Source: Eustoma russellianum (lineage: Eukaryota > Streptophyta > Magnoliopsida > Gentianales > Gentianaceae). From it: DNA of 64,000 nucleotides. Below the pieces are notes generated by a model. It made no database searches and was not told the origin of the DNA. It saw nothing but the letters and a program-made list of their open reading frames with translations. Position 1 is the stretch's first letter. Every line of letters begins with the position of its first letter. A program made the translations under genes and the position numbers. Location: assembly GCA_036186865.1 (NCBI GenBank), contig AP025046.1, forward strand, positions 32,878,970 through 32,942,969. The letters are read 5' to 3'. Positions 35,058-47,523 of this stretch are shown one piece after another.

Positions 35058-36364
35058 TGATGAGCCCATGGTGGGGTCAACGCAGCATATTTTCATGTAT
35101 CATTTACTGTCACATGTTAGTTCTGTAAGACATGGCATATCCCTGTTAACTCCGCACACACTAGTGCTACTTCTTATGTCTTATAGTCTTAACTAACCCT
35201 TAGGACATGTCATATATGTTGTGCATATTGTGTTTGTTGCTTGGTGTCTTTGAAGATAGGTCAAAGAGAGCTTTAAATTGAAGAAGCATGAACACCGATC
35301 GATCCATGTCCCATCTGATCGGATGATATCATTGTTCAAACAAAGCTTGAAGATGCAACTAAAACCTGAGTTTTTGTTCAAGCAAGGAGGTGATAAGCAA
35401 GTAGCTTACAAGCAAGGAGGGTGACAAGCACTCATGTCAAATTCAGAATTGTTCCTCACGTTAAAATGGTTGAAACAAGCTGCTCATTTCATGAACCAAT
35501 AGAAAGGAGTCTAGCAAATGTACAAACCAATCAAAAACAAGGTAAGAAAAGCAAGCAAGCTGCACAAAATTTGATCCAATCAAAACCTAGAAGGACGGCT
35601 GGTTGTAGCTAATTCCTTTGAAAATTCAACACCAAAGTTGCTACCAATCAAATGCAATTCAAAGCAAGCTGCTCAATGTGTTAACCAATCAAAATTGTGG
35701 CTGAAAACTAGCATGGAAGAAAAGTTGGATTAAGCTTCATTATTTTGAAAATTCAAAGCCACACTCTCAACCAATCAAAGCCTAAATTCAAAGCAAGCTA
35801 CTCCAAGTTTTATCTAATCAAATTGATCAAGAAAAAAAGGCTGGAAACAAACTTGGTTACACGGCAAAACAACCAGCAATTCTTGGAACAGAAAGTTGTT
35901 CAAACAAGTTCCAAGCAAGCATGTCATTTTTAGTCTTGTACATTGTAAATAAACATTGTACTCTTTGTCATTTTCATTTGTTATAAATAGCATAGGAAGC
36001 TGAATGTACAAAAACAACAATTCAACAATTTTTCAAACACATTTCAATCAAGATTTCCCTTGAGGAGTTATCAACATTTCAAGTTGAAGTTAAAACCACT
36101 TAACGGTTTCTTCCAAGTTCATAGCCTAGAACTTGTTAGTATTTGCTTCATCTTTTGGTTTACAGCATCTTAGGGTCTCATTGAGGTTTTAGATGTGTTG
36201 GAGTACCAAAGAAGGAGAGGTGTTGGCATCAATTGAGCCAAGAACAACGGTTACAGTTCAAGGGGTGTCTTTGTGATGTTCTTTGCCATAGCTTTTGTTC
36301 AAATCAGTTTGGAATAGGAGACAAAGTCCTTGGCAACGTTTTCCAGCCTTCATTTGGCTCATCA
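35058..36364 (+). repeat. 3' LTR of the TR-GAG element
   Basis: 1307 bp, colinear with 30328-31637 with scattered substitutions and small indels (for example a 3-base loss in the 'agaaggacggctgg' stretch). TATA box at 35982-35990. It ends GGCTCATCA, followed by TSD TCATC at 36365-36369 and the rest of complex B LTR1. Confidence 0.94.
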
Positions 36365-36369
36365 TCATC

Positions 36370-39300
36370 ACCCAATAAAGATCATAACCTAGGAGTTACC
36401 AATTCATAACAACTTGGCCTAATTGTCCTCAATAAGATCACAGCTTACGTATAAACAGTAGTGAAATCATAACTTAGGTAACGAGAGATAGGAGGATTAT
36501 TACCTAAGTAATACTACCTTTAGAATTTGGCTAGCATCTCGTCCCTTTAATCAATAGCCGTTAAGGCAATAAAATCATAACTTAGTCACGAAGCAAGTAT
36601 AACACAACCTAGTGCAAATAGACTTAACATCATGCTCTTGACCATATGCAATGCGTATGAATATGCAAAAGTAGCGCATAATGCCCTGCATCCGATACTC
36701 GATAGGGATCATCACTTAAGGTAGCAAGATCATAACTTAATTAAAATCATCACTCAAAGCAGAATATAACATTAAAAGAATGTAACTCGTATCGATGAAT
36801 AACACAATAAGAATCATCACTTAGGGTCTACGAGGTCATCACAACTTACATCTCATGTGTCGCTATATGAATGTAACATGCATGCATATGTACTGTGATG
36901 CATCGAGATGAAAATGGAAATATGATCTTTCATGATTTTCTTTAAAATCATCATCGTCGTAAAACAATAGAGTGTTCAGATCTATCTTCCCGGATCTGAG
37001 GCGGTAACGTCTCCCCTTCGAATCTATTATTCCCAGATTCGGAACGGTAACGTCATCTTTCTTATGTTCAGATCTATCTTCCCGGATCTGAAGCGGTAAC
37101 GTCTCCCCTTCGAATCTATTATTCCCGGATTCGAAACGGTAACGTCATCTTTCTTATGTTCAGATCTATCTTCCCGGATCTGAGGCGGGTAACGTCTCCC
37201 CTTCGAATCTATTATTCCTGGATTCGGAACGGTAACGTCATCATACTGGCCAAGTTCATACTCACACACGGTACCGGTGGGAATCATTCTTTACAAAAAC
37301 AAAATCATCTTTTGAAACGATTTTCATCTTTCTTTCACATAAAAATCATGCTGTAAATCATGTACGTGATGATGATGCAATGTATGACATGCATTATGCG
37401 ACTCGTGAACAAATGCATCATAATCATGCAGGCACAGACTTGTCTTTTAAACTGGAAAAAACTGTCCAGCAATCACATTCTGTTCATACAGTCTCGTGCT
37501 TATTAATTTGTGCTCATATTCATAAACCCATGCCATACATATGCATAATGAAGGCTTAGACACATGCCATTAAAATTTCGTAACATTCCGAAATGTCTAA
37601 CTACCTCAAAACATCATACTATCATCAAAGGTACTGCTGAAATCAGCAGGGCAGTACCGCCTTATCTCAGTTTCGTGGGTCATAAAACTTTATTCATTTT
37701 AATCCATCACCTGGAAAACATAGCTAATTCACCAAGGAACAGTATTCATACGGCTAAACATCACATTCAAGCCTAAATGATCAAGATCGAAGCCTTATGA
37801 CTTAAGACATTAAACTGTCCTATTTCCAGTTTTGTACCACTAAATTCTACTCAGTTGTTAACCATCAAAATGGTGGTTTTAGGCTGGTTTCTTTACATGA
37901 ACATGCACATCTATGCCCTAAGTAATTACCATAAAATATCCAAGGCAATTCAATAAGTTTAAAGGGGTCATCTAATTACTTTCCCAAATTGGGTACATGC
38001 AGAGACTGGATTGACCAGTTTTATCACGAAATAAATTGTGACCAAACCACAACTTCTTTTAGCAAAATTCCAACTCACAGATGTCATAAACACATCAAAA
38101 TATCATCCTACCAAACATCAGCGCATTTTCTTATTCGTAAGGTGCATTTTCAAGCCACACAACTTACTACTCAAAACTGTCATGTTCCAGCAACTCTGTT
38201 TGAGCAGTTTCACCAAAAATTTCATTAATAATAATTCACAACTCCTTTCATCAAAATTCCACCTCTCATATTTCACATACGCACAAGGATATCACCATAC
38301 CAAAAATTACCCAATTTGAACGCTCCTAAGATTCATGTTCAGGTCGTTCAACATAACACATAAATTTGTCCAGTTCCGGTACTTCTGTTTGACCATTTTT
38401 TACTAAAAACTTCATCAAGGACAAACCACAACTCCTTTTATTGAAATTCCAACTCACACATTTCATACACATATGAGGTCACACCAAAAATTAGCCAATT
38501 TGAATACTCCTAAGATTCATTTTCAGGTCATGCAAAATGTCACATTGTTCTGCCCAGTTTCAGTAATTTCTTCTTGAGCAGTTTTACCAAAAGATTTATT
38601 AAAAATAAACAATAACTCTTTTTACTGCAATTCCAACTCTCACTTGTACTACACACACAGAGCTAGTGTCATGTCAAAATTTAGCTTAATAGAACACTTC
38701 TATGGTTCGTTCCCAAGTCACACAATCAGCAACACAAATATGCCAGCTCCAGTAGTTTCAGCACTTCTTCACCTTTTTATTGTTCAAGCATCCTTCAACC
38801 AACTTCATTTATTAAGATGACTTACTATACATCAAATACACATTTAAACATAGTTATTTCAAGTCTCATAACTCATTTTAGGCTACACATGACTCATACT
38901 AACACTCTTGCCATTTAAGCTTAGAACATGTCACTTTTCATACCAACACTTTTCTTTACATCAACTAAGTTCATGTCTTGTTCTTAGAATCTCAAACTAA
39001 GATTCATAACTTAAAAATGGCTAGTCATTCAAGCATGCACTTCACAAATAAGGCAATATTGGCTGGAGTATACTTGCCTCTTTGAACCTTAGAGCTCTTC
39101 CTTATCATGAGCCTTGGTTGAAATGGGGGTGAAGTCTTCCTCCACTTTGCATGTAGCCCACGGTTTTGAGAGGTGGAAGAAGAATGACATTAGTTACTAT
39201 CTTAATAAAGAAACATCTTCATTGGGAATATGATTCCTTACCAAGATGAATCTTGAATGGGGCTTGAAATGGATTTCAGCCACCAAGATGTTAGCTCCTC

Positions 39301-40330
39301 CTAGTGGCTTGACCAATCTTCTCCTAATGATCATCTAGATGAACTCTTGAGGCTTGAAGATCTTGGTTTTGTTGGCTCAACCAGCTGTGTTTTACAATGG
39401 GGAAAATAGAGAAGCCTCGTTGCTCCATTGTGACTTCTTGAGAGTGGTGTGTTCTAAGATTGCTTGGAGAAAATTTTCTTTCCCTTGGTTTAAGGAGGTA
39501 ACCGTGAGTTATGAGAGAGAAGAGGAAGGGGTTTACCTTGTCTTTGTTTACACTAACTAGAATTAATTAGCCTAGGTTACTTTTACCCAACCATGGTTAC
39601 TTTAGTTCAACCATAATTACTTTATGTAAACCATAGTTACTTTATGTTAACTATAGTTACTTTATGTCAACTATAGTTACTTTATGCCAACTATAGTTAC
39701 TTTATGTCAACTATAGTTACTTTATGGCTAACCTAGGTTACTTTATCCAACTAGAGTTATTTTCTTAACCTTGTAGTAAATATTAAGTAACCATGGTAAT
39801 TTTTCTTGGTGAACCATGGGGGCGGTTTTGACTTCTTGGGGGGAAACTTTACCATGCTTAATTTCTCTCCAAATGAGTTTAATAAAAAGTCATGTGGGTA
39901 TTTGCCCCCCTTTTAATTATTCCCCTTTTCTTGTTTTAAAATAAAATTAGGAAATTCTTAATTCCTCATGGCTAAAGGGCCAAAATTTAGTAGTAGTTGG
40001 GGAAACATTGTCCACTACTTACAACTCCTTAATTTCCTTTTGGCTTATTTTGAGAAGGCCCTTAAGATTATCATCTCTTATAATTTTGGGAAAAAACCCT
40101 TTAAGCCCCTTTCTAAACCTTGTGGCCGAAATTTCTTAAGCTTTTGGGAATGAATTGGCCACTTCATATAGTTTCTAACTCACGCTTGAATTGATTATAT
40201 CATTTTCTTATCACCCAAAAATAACAGAATCACTAAGGAAACTTAGTGAAAGACGCTTGAATGATACCACTTTATTAATTCACTTATATGAGTCTTCAAG
40301 TAATATATGACTTTTCAGCGGGGTACAACA
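36370..40330 (-). repeat. Complex B LTR1, main part
   Basis: Resumes LTR1 after the TR-GAG element. In order: 'atcataactta' phrases (36370-36850), the 92-bp hairpin minisatellite (36975-37240), a conserved 'ctgctgaaatcagcag' palindrome near 37633, imperfect ~180-190-bp tandem units (about 38030-38780), the 20-bp array (39571-39770) and the end GGGTACAACA at 40330. Short frames (37564-37776, 38038-38319, 39354-39560) recur in LTR2, LTR3 and A, so they are repeat sequence, not genes. Confidence 0.92.
36975..37240 (-). repeat. 92-bp hairpin minisatellite in B LTR1 (about 3 units)
   Basis: Units begin at 36975, 37067 and 37159. Each has two short hairpins: CAGATC...GATCTG with loop 'tatcttcccg', and CGAATC...GATTCG with loop 'tattattcccg', each followed by '(g/a)cggtaacgtc'. 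LTR2 (42940-43305) and LTR3 (48738-49095) carry four units each. Confidence 0.93.
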
Positions 40331-41731
40331 TTCTCCCCCCCTTAATATAAGTTTCGTCCTCGAAACTTCAGGCTAGTCAAAATGGGGCGTCTACTCCTCA
40401 TGTTGTCTTCCGTTTCCCCATGTGGCTTCTTCTTTTAGGTAAATAAGATCGCATAAAGCGTCTCTTTAGTTCCCTCAGAACTGCTTTGTTCCATTCGTCT
40501 TAGAGATTTCATCAGAACTTATTCTAATTCGGTGTTCTCGTAACCTATCTCATGTCAAGCACTTGCAACCTTGGTACTATGTACTCGATAATGAATCCAT
40601 TCCATGTAACCATGATCACAGCAGGCTTATAATTTCCTTTTCCATAAAATGTGTACAAGTGCTCATAGTGACGCATCATGACGAGGACCCCGAGTCCCAT
40701 ACGCAGTGTCATACTTGGCCATATTATCGCTAATAATCTCACTTGCTTACTTGTGGTTTACTCATCATAACTTAAAGAAAACTATCATAATCACTCATTC
40801 TTGGTTAATAGGAAGTAGAGCAGAGGACATAGGTACTTCACACTTATTAGGTGTACCTTGGTTGTTTCTTTGTCATCCGCATAAATTAGCCTTATATGGA
40901 TACGGTTTCCACCTTCTACTTCGTTTGCTTGTTAAATCATTTCTTTCATCCTTTTGTTCCCTTACTATCGCATTCCGCTCCATAGCGGTCCTCCAATAAT
41001 TCACCAAAGGTCCTTGAATACGACTTAACTTAGTTTAATTTGATCTGGGGGTCTAGACCGCGCACAAATCTGATTAGCTTAAACCTTTCATCTCTCATAA
41101 TCAAAGGAACATACTGTCCCAAAGTAATGAATGAGTACGGAGCTGCCTGACCCTTATCTTAGTGAGTCAAATTCCTCAACCCTTCTCGTGACTAAGTCCT
41201 GAGAGAGGAAGAACTCACAAAACTCCTCTTGGAACTTTGCCCTTATCCTATCCAGTACTAGTATCATCATGGAGTTACTTTCAACTTTACTTAACCATCT
41301 TTCCGCCTACTATGAACTAAATTCCCTGCCAAACCTTGAATATGTGTTCTCTTTAACTATTGCTAGTACAGTTTACTGCCTCTTGGGGTGACAGTGATGA
41401 TGTCATCTTACTGAATTGTGGTGCCATCCGCACCACGAAGTGTCGGAGTCTTACTTAAGGTATAAATATTCAGAATAAGCGACACCATTTAATTCGTAAT
41501 CCATATATGATCTTATGGTCATGCAAGCAGGCATGATTACATTCTATAGATGGCCATCGACTAGGGCTTTATCATTTGGTCAAAGCCCTAATATCCAGTC
41601 TAAGTCATCCTGGTCTAAGGTCAACTCTCATCTAAGATCAGAACTTAGGTCTAAGATGAAACTTAGTTGACTACGATCATAACTTAGTTCTACATTCTGC
41701 CCGGATCTGGATCCTTTGCTCTGATACCACC
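40331..41731 (-). pseudogene. Complex B internal region 1 (gag scrap, PBS, PPT)
   Basis: 1401 bp. On the minus strand: PBS (41718-41729), a gag remnant around 41040-41290 (same phrases as 46822-47076 but with a frame break), degenerate sequence, a pol tail near 40370-40470, and a purine tract, seen on the plus strand as TTCTCCCCCCCTTAA (40331-40345). The frame 40706-40999 lies on the antisense strand and recurs at 46498-46791; no product is recognisable. Confidence 0.85.
41718..41729 (-). promoter_or_regulatory. Primer binding site, B internal region 1
   Basis: Exact TGGTATCAGAGC on the minus strand, two bases from the LTR2 terminus at 41732. Confidence 0.95.
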
Positions 41732-44700
41732 TGTGGCGCCCCGCCGTACTTCACTAAGGAGAATACTAGGCGTCCTCTCATACGTATCATGATCCATGGT
41801 ATAATGCATGGATTTTCGCACTTACACGCACATAAGTATGCGAAATCATGGCAGAATTTAAAACTTTAAATTAAAAACATCCACTAGATCATTCTTTGTT
41901 TTACAACGCAAATCAAAGTATCGAAATTCTCAAAAGTAGATGTCTCCCGTCATAACTACATAATCAGTCATCAGTCATAGTCGTCAAGTCACGTCTCCTA
42001 ATCTGCCCATCCTTCGCTGTACTCACGAGTAGGGGCTCTAGGACCATCCTCAATCCATTCTACCTTGTTCCCTGCAGCCTATGGGAGGAAAAATAGGGGA
42101 TGAGTGACAAAGTCACCAGCAAGTACACCATAAACAATCATGCATTAAATGGAAAGTACATACAAGAACCAAACCCCAAAATTCGGTTTAGAACATACCT
42201 GACCTTCAATTAAACACCCGTAAGAAGTCAACACAAGGTATATCCAAGGTCATCGCTTAACAGAGATTGAAACTTAACAGAGATCATCACTTATGAAAGA
42301 ATCATCACTTAATGAAGATCATGACATAGAAAAGGTCATCACCCAATAAAGATCATAACCTAGGACTTACCAATTCATAACAACTTGGCCTAATTGTCCT
42401 GAAGAAGATCACAGCTTACGTATCAACAGTAGTGAAATCATAACTTAGGTAACGAGAGATAGGAGGATTATTACCTAAGTAATACTACCTCTAGCATTTG
42501 GCTAGCAATCTCGTCCCTTTAATCAATAGCCGTTAAGGCAATAAAATCATAACTTAGTCACGAAGCAAGTATAACACAACCTAGTGCAAATAGACTTAAC
42601 ATCATGCTCTTGACCATATGCAATGCATATGAATATGCAAAAGTAGCGCATAATGCCATGCATCCGATACTCGATAGGGATCATCACTTAAGGTAGCAAG
42701 ATCATAACTTAATTAAAATCATCACTCAAAGCAGAATATAACATTAAAAGACTGTAACTCGTATCGATGAATAACACACTAAGAATCATCACTTAGGGTC
42801 TACGAGGTCATCACATCTTACATCTCATGTGTCGCTACGTGAATGTAACATGCATGCATATGTACATGTGAAGCATCGAGATGAAAATGGAAATATGATC
42901 TTTCATGCTTTTCTTTAAAATCATCATCGTCGTAAAACAATAGAGTGTTCAGATCTATCTTCCCGGATCTGAGGTGGTAACGTCTCCCCTTCGAATCTAT
43001 TATTCTCGGATTCGGAACGGTAACGTCATCTTTCTTATGTTCAGATCTATCTTCCTGGATCTGAGGCGGTAATGTCTCCCCTTCGAATATATTATTCCAG
43101 ATTCGGAACGGTAACGTCATCTTTCTTATGTTCAGATCTATCTTTCCGGATCTGAGGGCGGTAACGTGTCTCCTTCGAATCTATTATTCCCGGATTTGGA
43201 ACGGTAACGTCATCTTTCTTATGTTCAGATCTATCTTCCAGGATCTGAGGCGGTAACGTCTCCCCTTCGAATCTATTATACCTGGATTCGGAACGGTAAC
43301 GTCATCATACTGGCCAAGTTCATACTCACACACGGTACCGGTGGGGAATCATTCTTTACAAACAAAATCATCTTTTGAAACGCTTTTCATCTTTCTTTCA
43401 CATAAAATCATGCCGTAAATCATGTATGTGAAGATGATGCAATGTATGACATGCATTATGCGACTCGTGAACAAATGCATCATAATCATGCAGGCATGGA
43501 CTTGTCTTTTTAAACTGGAAAAAAAACTGTCCAGCAATCACATTCTGTTCATACAGCCTCATGCTTATCAATTCGTGCTCATATTCATAACCCATGCCAT
43601 ACATATGCATAATGAAGGCTTAGACACATGCTATTAAAATTTCGTAACATTCTGAAATGTCTAACTACCTCAAAACATCATACTATCATCAAAGGTACTG
43701 CTGAAATCAGCAGGGCAGTACCGCCTTACCTCAGTTTCGTGGGTCATAAAACTTTATTCATTTGATCCATCACCTGGAAAACATAGCTAATTCACCAAGG
43801 AACAATATTCATACGGTTAAACATCACATTCAAGCCTAAATGATCAAGATCGAAGCCTTACGACTTAAGACATTAAACTGTCCTATTTCTAGTTTTGTAC
43901 CACTAACTTCAACTCACTTGTTAACCATCAAAATGGTGGTTTTAGGCTGGTTTCTTTACATGAACATGCACATCTATGCCCTAAGTAATTACCATAAAAT
44001 TTCCAAGGCAATTCAATAAGTTTAAAGGGGTCATCTAATTACTTTTCCAAATTGGGTACATGCAGAGACTGGATTGACCAGTCACGAAATAAATTATGAC
44101 CAAACCACAACTCCTTTTACCAAAATTCGAACTCACAGATGTCATAAACACATCAAGCTATCATCCTACCAAAAATCAGCTCATTTTCATATTCCTAAGG
44201 TGCATTTTCAAGCCACACAACTTACTACTCAAAACTATCCTGTTCCAGCAACTCTGTTTGAGCAGTTTCACCAAAACTTTCATTAATAATAATTCACAAC
44301 TCCTCTCATCAAAATTCCACCTCTCATATTTCACATACACATAAGGCTATCACCATACAAAAAATTAGCCAATTGGAACACTCCTAAGATTCATGTTCAG
44401 GTCGTTCAACATAACACATAANNNNNNNNNNACTTGTACTACACACACAGAGCTAGTGTCATATCAAAATTTAGCTTAATAGAACACTTCTATGGTTCGT
44501 TCCCAAGTCACACAATCAGCAACACAAATATGCCAGCTCCAGTAGTTTCAGCACTTCTTCACCTTTTTATTGTTCAAGCATCCTTCAACCAACTTCATTT
44601 ATTAAGATGACTTACTATACATCAAATACACATTTAAACATAGTTATTTCAAGTCTCATAACTCATTTTAGGCTACACATGACTCATACCAACACTCTTG

Positions 44701-46123
44701 CCATTTACGCTTAGAACATGTCACTTTTCATACCAACACTTTTCTTTACATCAACTAAGTTCATGTCTTGTTCTTAGAATCTCAAACTAAGATTCATAAC
44801 TTAAAAATGGCTAGTCATTCAAGCATGCACTTCACAAATAAGGCAAGATTGGCTAGAGTATACTTGCCTCTTTGAACCTTAGAGCTCTTCCTTATCATGA
44901 GCCTTGGTTGAAATGGGGTGAAGTCTTCCTCCACTTTGCATGTAGCCCACGGTTTTTGAGAGGTGGAAGAAGAATGACATTAGTTACTATCTTAATAAAG
45001 AAACATCTTCATTGGGAATATGATTTCCTTACCAAGATGAATCTTGAATGGGGCTTGAAATGGATTTCAGCCACCAAGATGTTAGCTCCTCCTAGTGGCT
45101 TGACCAATCTTCTCCTAATGATCATCTAGATGAACTCTTGAGGCTTGAAGATCTTGGTTTTGTTGGCTCAACCAGCCGTGTTTTACAATGGGGAAAATAG
45201 AGAAGCCTCGTTGCTCCATTGTGACTTCTTGAGAGTGGTGTGTTCTAAGATTGCTTGGAGAAAATTTTCTTCTTTCCCTTGGTTTAAGGAGGTAACCGTG
45301 AGTTATGAGAGAGAAGAGGAAGGGGTTTACCTTGTCTTTGTTTACACTAACTAGAATTAATTAGCCTAGGTTACTTTTACCCAACCATGGTTACTTTAGT
45401 TCAACCATAGTTACTTTATGTAAACCATAGTTACTTTATGTTAACTATAGTTACTTTTTGTCAACTATAGTTACTTTATGCCAACTATAGTTACTTTATG
45501 TCAACTATAGTTACTTTATGGCTAACCTAGGTTACTTTATCCAACTAGAGTTATTTCTTAACCTTGTAGTAAATATTAAGTAACCATGGTAATTTTTCTT
45601 GGTGAACCATGGGGGGCGGTTTTGAGTTCTTGAGGGGAAACTTTACCATGCTTAATTTCTCTCCAAATGAGTTTAATAAAAAGTCATGTGGGTATTTGCC
45701 CCCCCTTTTAATTATTCCCCTTTTCTTGTTTTAAAATAAAATTAGGAAATTCTTAATTCCTCATGGCTAAAGGGCCAAAATTTAGTAGTAGTTGGGGAAA
45801 CATTGTCCACTACTTACAACTCCTTAATTTCCTTTTGGCTTATTTTGAGAAGGCCCTTAAGATTATCATCTCTTATAATTTTGGGAAAAACCCCTTTAAG
45901 CCCCTTTCTAAACCTTGTGGCCGAAATTCTTAAGCTTTTGGGAATGAATTGGCCACTTCATATAGTTCCTAACTCACGCTTGAATTGATTATATCATTTT
46001 CTTATCACCCAAAATAACAGAATCACAGAGGAAACTTAGTGAAAGACGCTTGAATGATACCACTTTATTAATTCACTTATATGAGTCTTCAAGTAATATA
46101 TGACTTTTCAGCGGGGTACAACA
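41732..46123 (-). repeat. Complex B LTR2 (contains an assembly gap)
   Basis: 4392 bp as assembled, with ends TGTGGCGCC and GGGTACAACA. A run of 10 N at 44422-44431 replaces about 285 bases present in LTR1 (about 38356-38640) and LTR3 (about 50217-50501); with them its length would match LTR3. Like LTR3, and unlike LTR1, it lacks the GC-rich terminal block. It carries four hairpin-minisatellite units (42940-43305) and the 20-bp array (45361-45554). Confidence 0.92.
44422..44431. other. Assembly gap (10 N)
   Basis: Ten N characters inside LTR2. The true length is unknown; comparison with the sister LTRs suggests about 285 missing bases. Confidence 0.98.
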
Positions 46124-47523
46124 TTCTCCCCCCCTTAATATAAGTTTCGTCCTCGAAACTTCAGGCTAGTCAAAATGGGGCATCTACTCCTCATGTTGTC
46201 TTCCGTTTCCCCATGTGGCTTCTTCTTTTAGGTAAATAAGATCGCATAAAGCGTCTATTAGTTCCTCAGAACTGCTTTGTTCCATTCGTCTTAGAGATTT
46301 CATCAGAACTTATTCTTATTCGGTGTTCTCGTAACCTATCTCATGTCAAGCACTTGCAACCTTGGTACTATGTACTCGATAATGAATTCCATTCCATGTA
46401 ACCATGATCACAGCAGGCTTATAATTTCCTTTTCCATAAAATGTGTACAAGTGCTCATAGTGACGCATCATGACGAGGACCCCGAGTCCCATACGCAGTG
46501 TCATACTTGGTCATGTTATCGCTAATAATCTCACTTGCTTACTTGTGGTTTACTCATCATAACTTAAAGAAAACTATCATAATCACTCATTCTTGGTTAA
46601 TAGGAAATAGAGCAGAGGACATAGGTACTTCACACTTATTAGGTGTACCTTTGTTGTTTCTTTGTCATCCGCATAAACTAGCCTTATATGGATACGGTTT
46701 CCACCTTCTACGTCGTTTGCTTGTTAAATCATTTCTTTCATCCTTTTGTTCCCTTACTATCGCATTCCGCTCCATAGCGGTCCTCCAATAATTCACCAAA
46801 GGTCCTTGAATACGACTTAACTTAGTTTAATTTGATCTGGGGGTCTAGACCGCGCACAAATCTGATTAGCTTAAACCTTTCATCTCTCATAATCAAAGGA
46901 ACATACTGTCCCAAAGTAATGAATGAGTACGGAGCTGCCTGACCCTTATCTAGTGAGTCAAATTCCTCAACCCTTCTCGTGACTAAGTCCTGAGAGAGGA
47001 AGAACTCACAAAACTCCTCTTGGAACTTTGCCCTTATCCTATCCAGTACTAGTATCATCATGGAGTTACTTTTCAACTTTACTTAACCATCTTTCCGCCT
47101 ACTATGAACTAAATTCCCTGCCAAACCTTGAATATGTGTTCTCTTTAACTATTGCTAGTACAGTTTACTGCCTCTTGGGGTGACAGTGATGATGTCATCT
47201 TACTGAATTGTGGTGCCATCCGCACCACGAAGTGTCGGAGTCTTACTTAAGGTATAAATATTCAGAATAAGCGACACCATTTAATTCGTAATCCATATAT
47301 GATCTTATGGTCATGCAAGCAGGCATGATTACATTCTATAGATGGCCATCGACTAGGGCTTTATCATTTGGTCAAAGCCCTAATATCCAGTCTAAGTCAT
47401 CCTGGTCTAAGGTCAACTCTCATCTAAGATCAGAACTTAGGTCTAAGATGAAACTTAGTTGACTACGATCATAACTTAGTTCTACATTCTGCCCGGATCT
47501 GGATCCTTTGCTCTGATACCACC
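46124..47523 (-). pseudogene. gag: Complex B internal region 2 (gag scrap, PBS, PPT)
   Basis: 1400 bp, nearly identical to internal region 1. The frame 46822-47076 on the minus strand (84 codons) is the best-preserved gag piece of the family: KFQEEFCEFFLSQ, RRVEEFDSL, then a tyrosine/valine stretch and RFVRGLDPQI. These match the core of the gypsy gag domain (helix, x-VxxY-type segment, RFxxGL). The rest of gag and pol is absent. PBS at 47510-47521; purine tract at the LTR2 side (46124-46137, CT-rich on the plus strand). Confidence 0.85.
47510..47521 (-). promoter_or_regulatory. Primer binding site, B internal region 2
   Basis: Exact TGGTATCAGAGC on the minus strand, two bases from the LTR3 terminus at 47524. 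Confidence 0.95.

Larger units (their letters stand above)
30328..36364 (+). mobile_element. TR-GAG-type non-autonomous LTR retrotransposon
   Basis: A complete 6037-bp element. LTRs of 1310 bp (30328-31637) and 1307 bp (35058-36364) start TGATGAGCCCA and end GGCTCATCA, with TSD TCATC at 30323-30327 and 36365-36369. Exact iMet PBS lies at 31640-31651 and purine tract AAGAGGGAGGGAA at 35045-35057. The interior (3.4 kb) has one long frame, gag-like, and no protease, RT, RNase H or integrase. Just before the purine tract, a short frame ending FKDESFSRGRE-stop (about 35022-35060) looks like the last residues of a lost gypsy pol. The LTRs differ by roughly 1.5-2% by eye, so it is young. It is nested in LTR1 of complex B. 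Confidence 0.93.

Noticed and set aside
36975..37240. CRISPR-like array (regular repeats with spacers)
   Set aside because: The 'spacers' are themselves repeated, the unit is a two-hairpin LTR minisatellite, and the genome is a plant.
37564..37776. 70-codon frame recurring at 15933-16145 and 22422-22634
   Set aside because: It recurs only because the LTR recurs. Orientation relative to the element is antisense, and LTR2/LTR3 copies carry frame-changing differences.
40706..40999. 97-codon hydrophobic frame, repeated at 46498-46791 and partly on the minus strand at 18899-19147
   Set aside because: It is antisense to the family's internal region and broken in element A. It was considered as a conserved antisense protein, but no homology or coding signature is visible.
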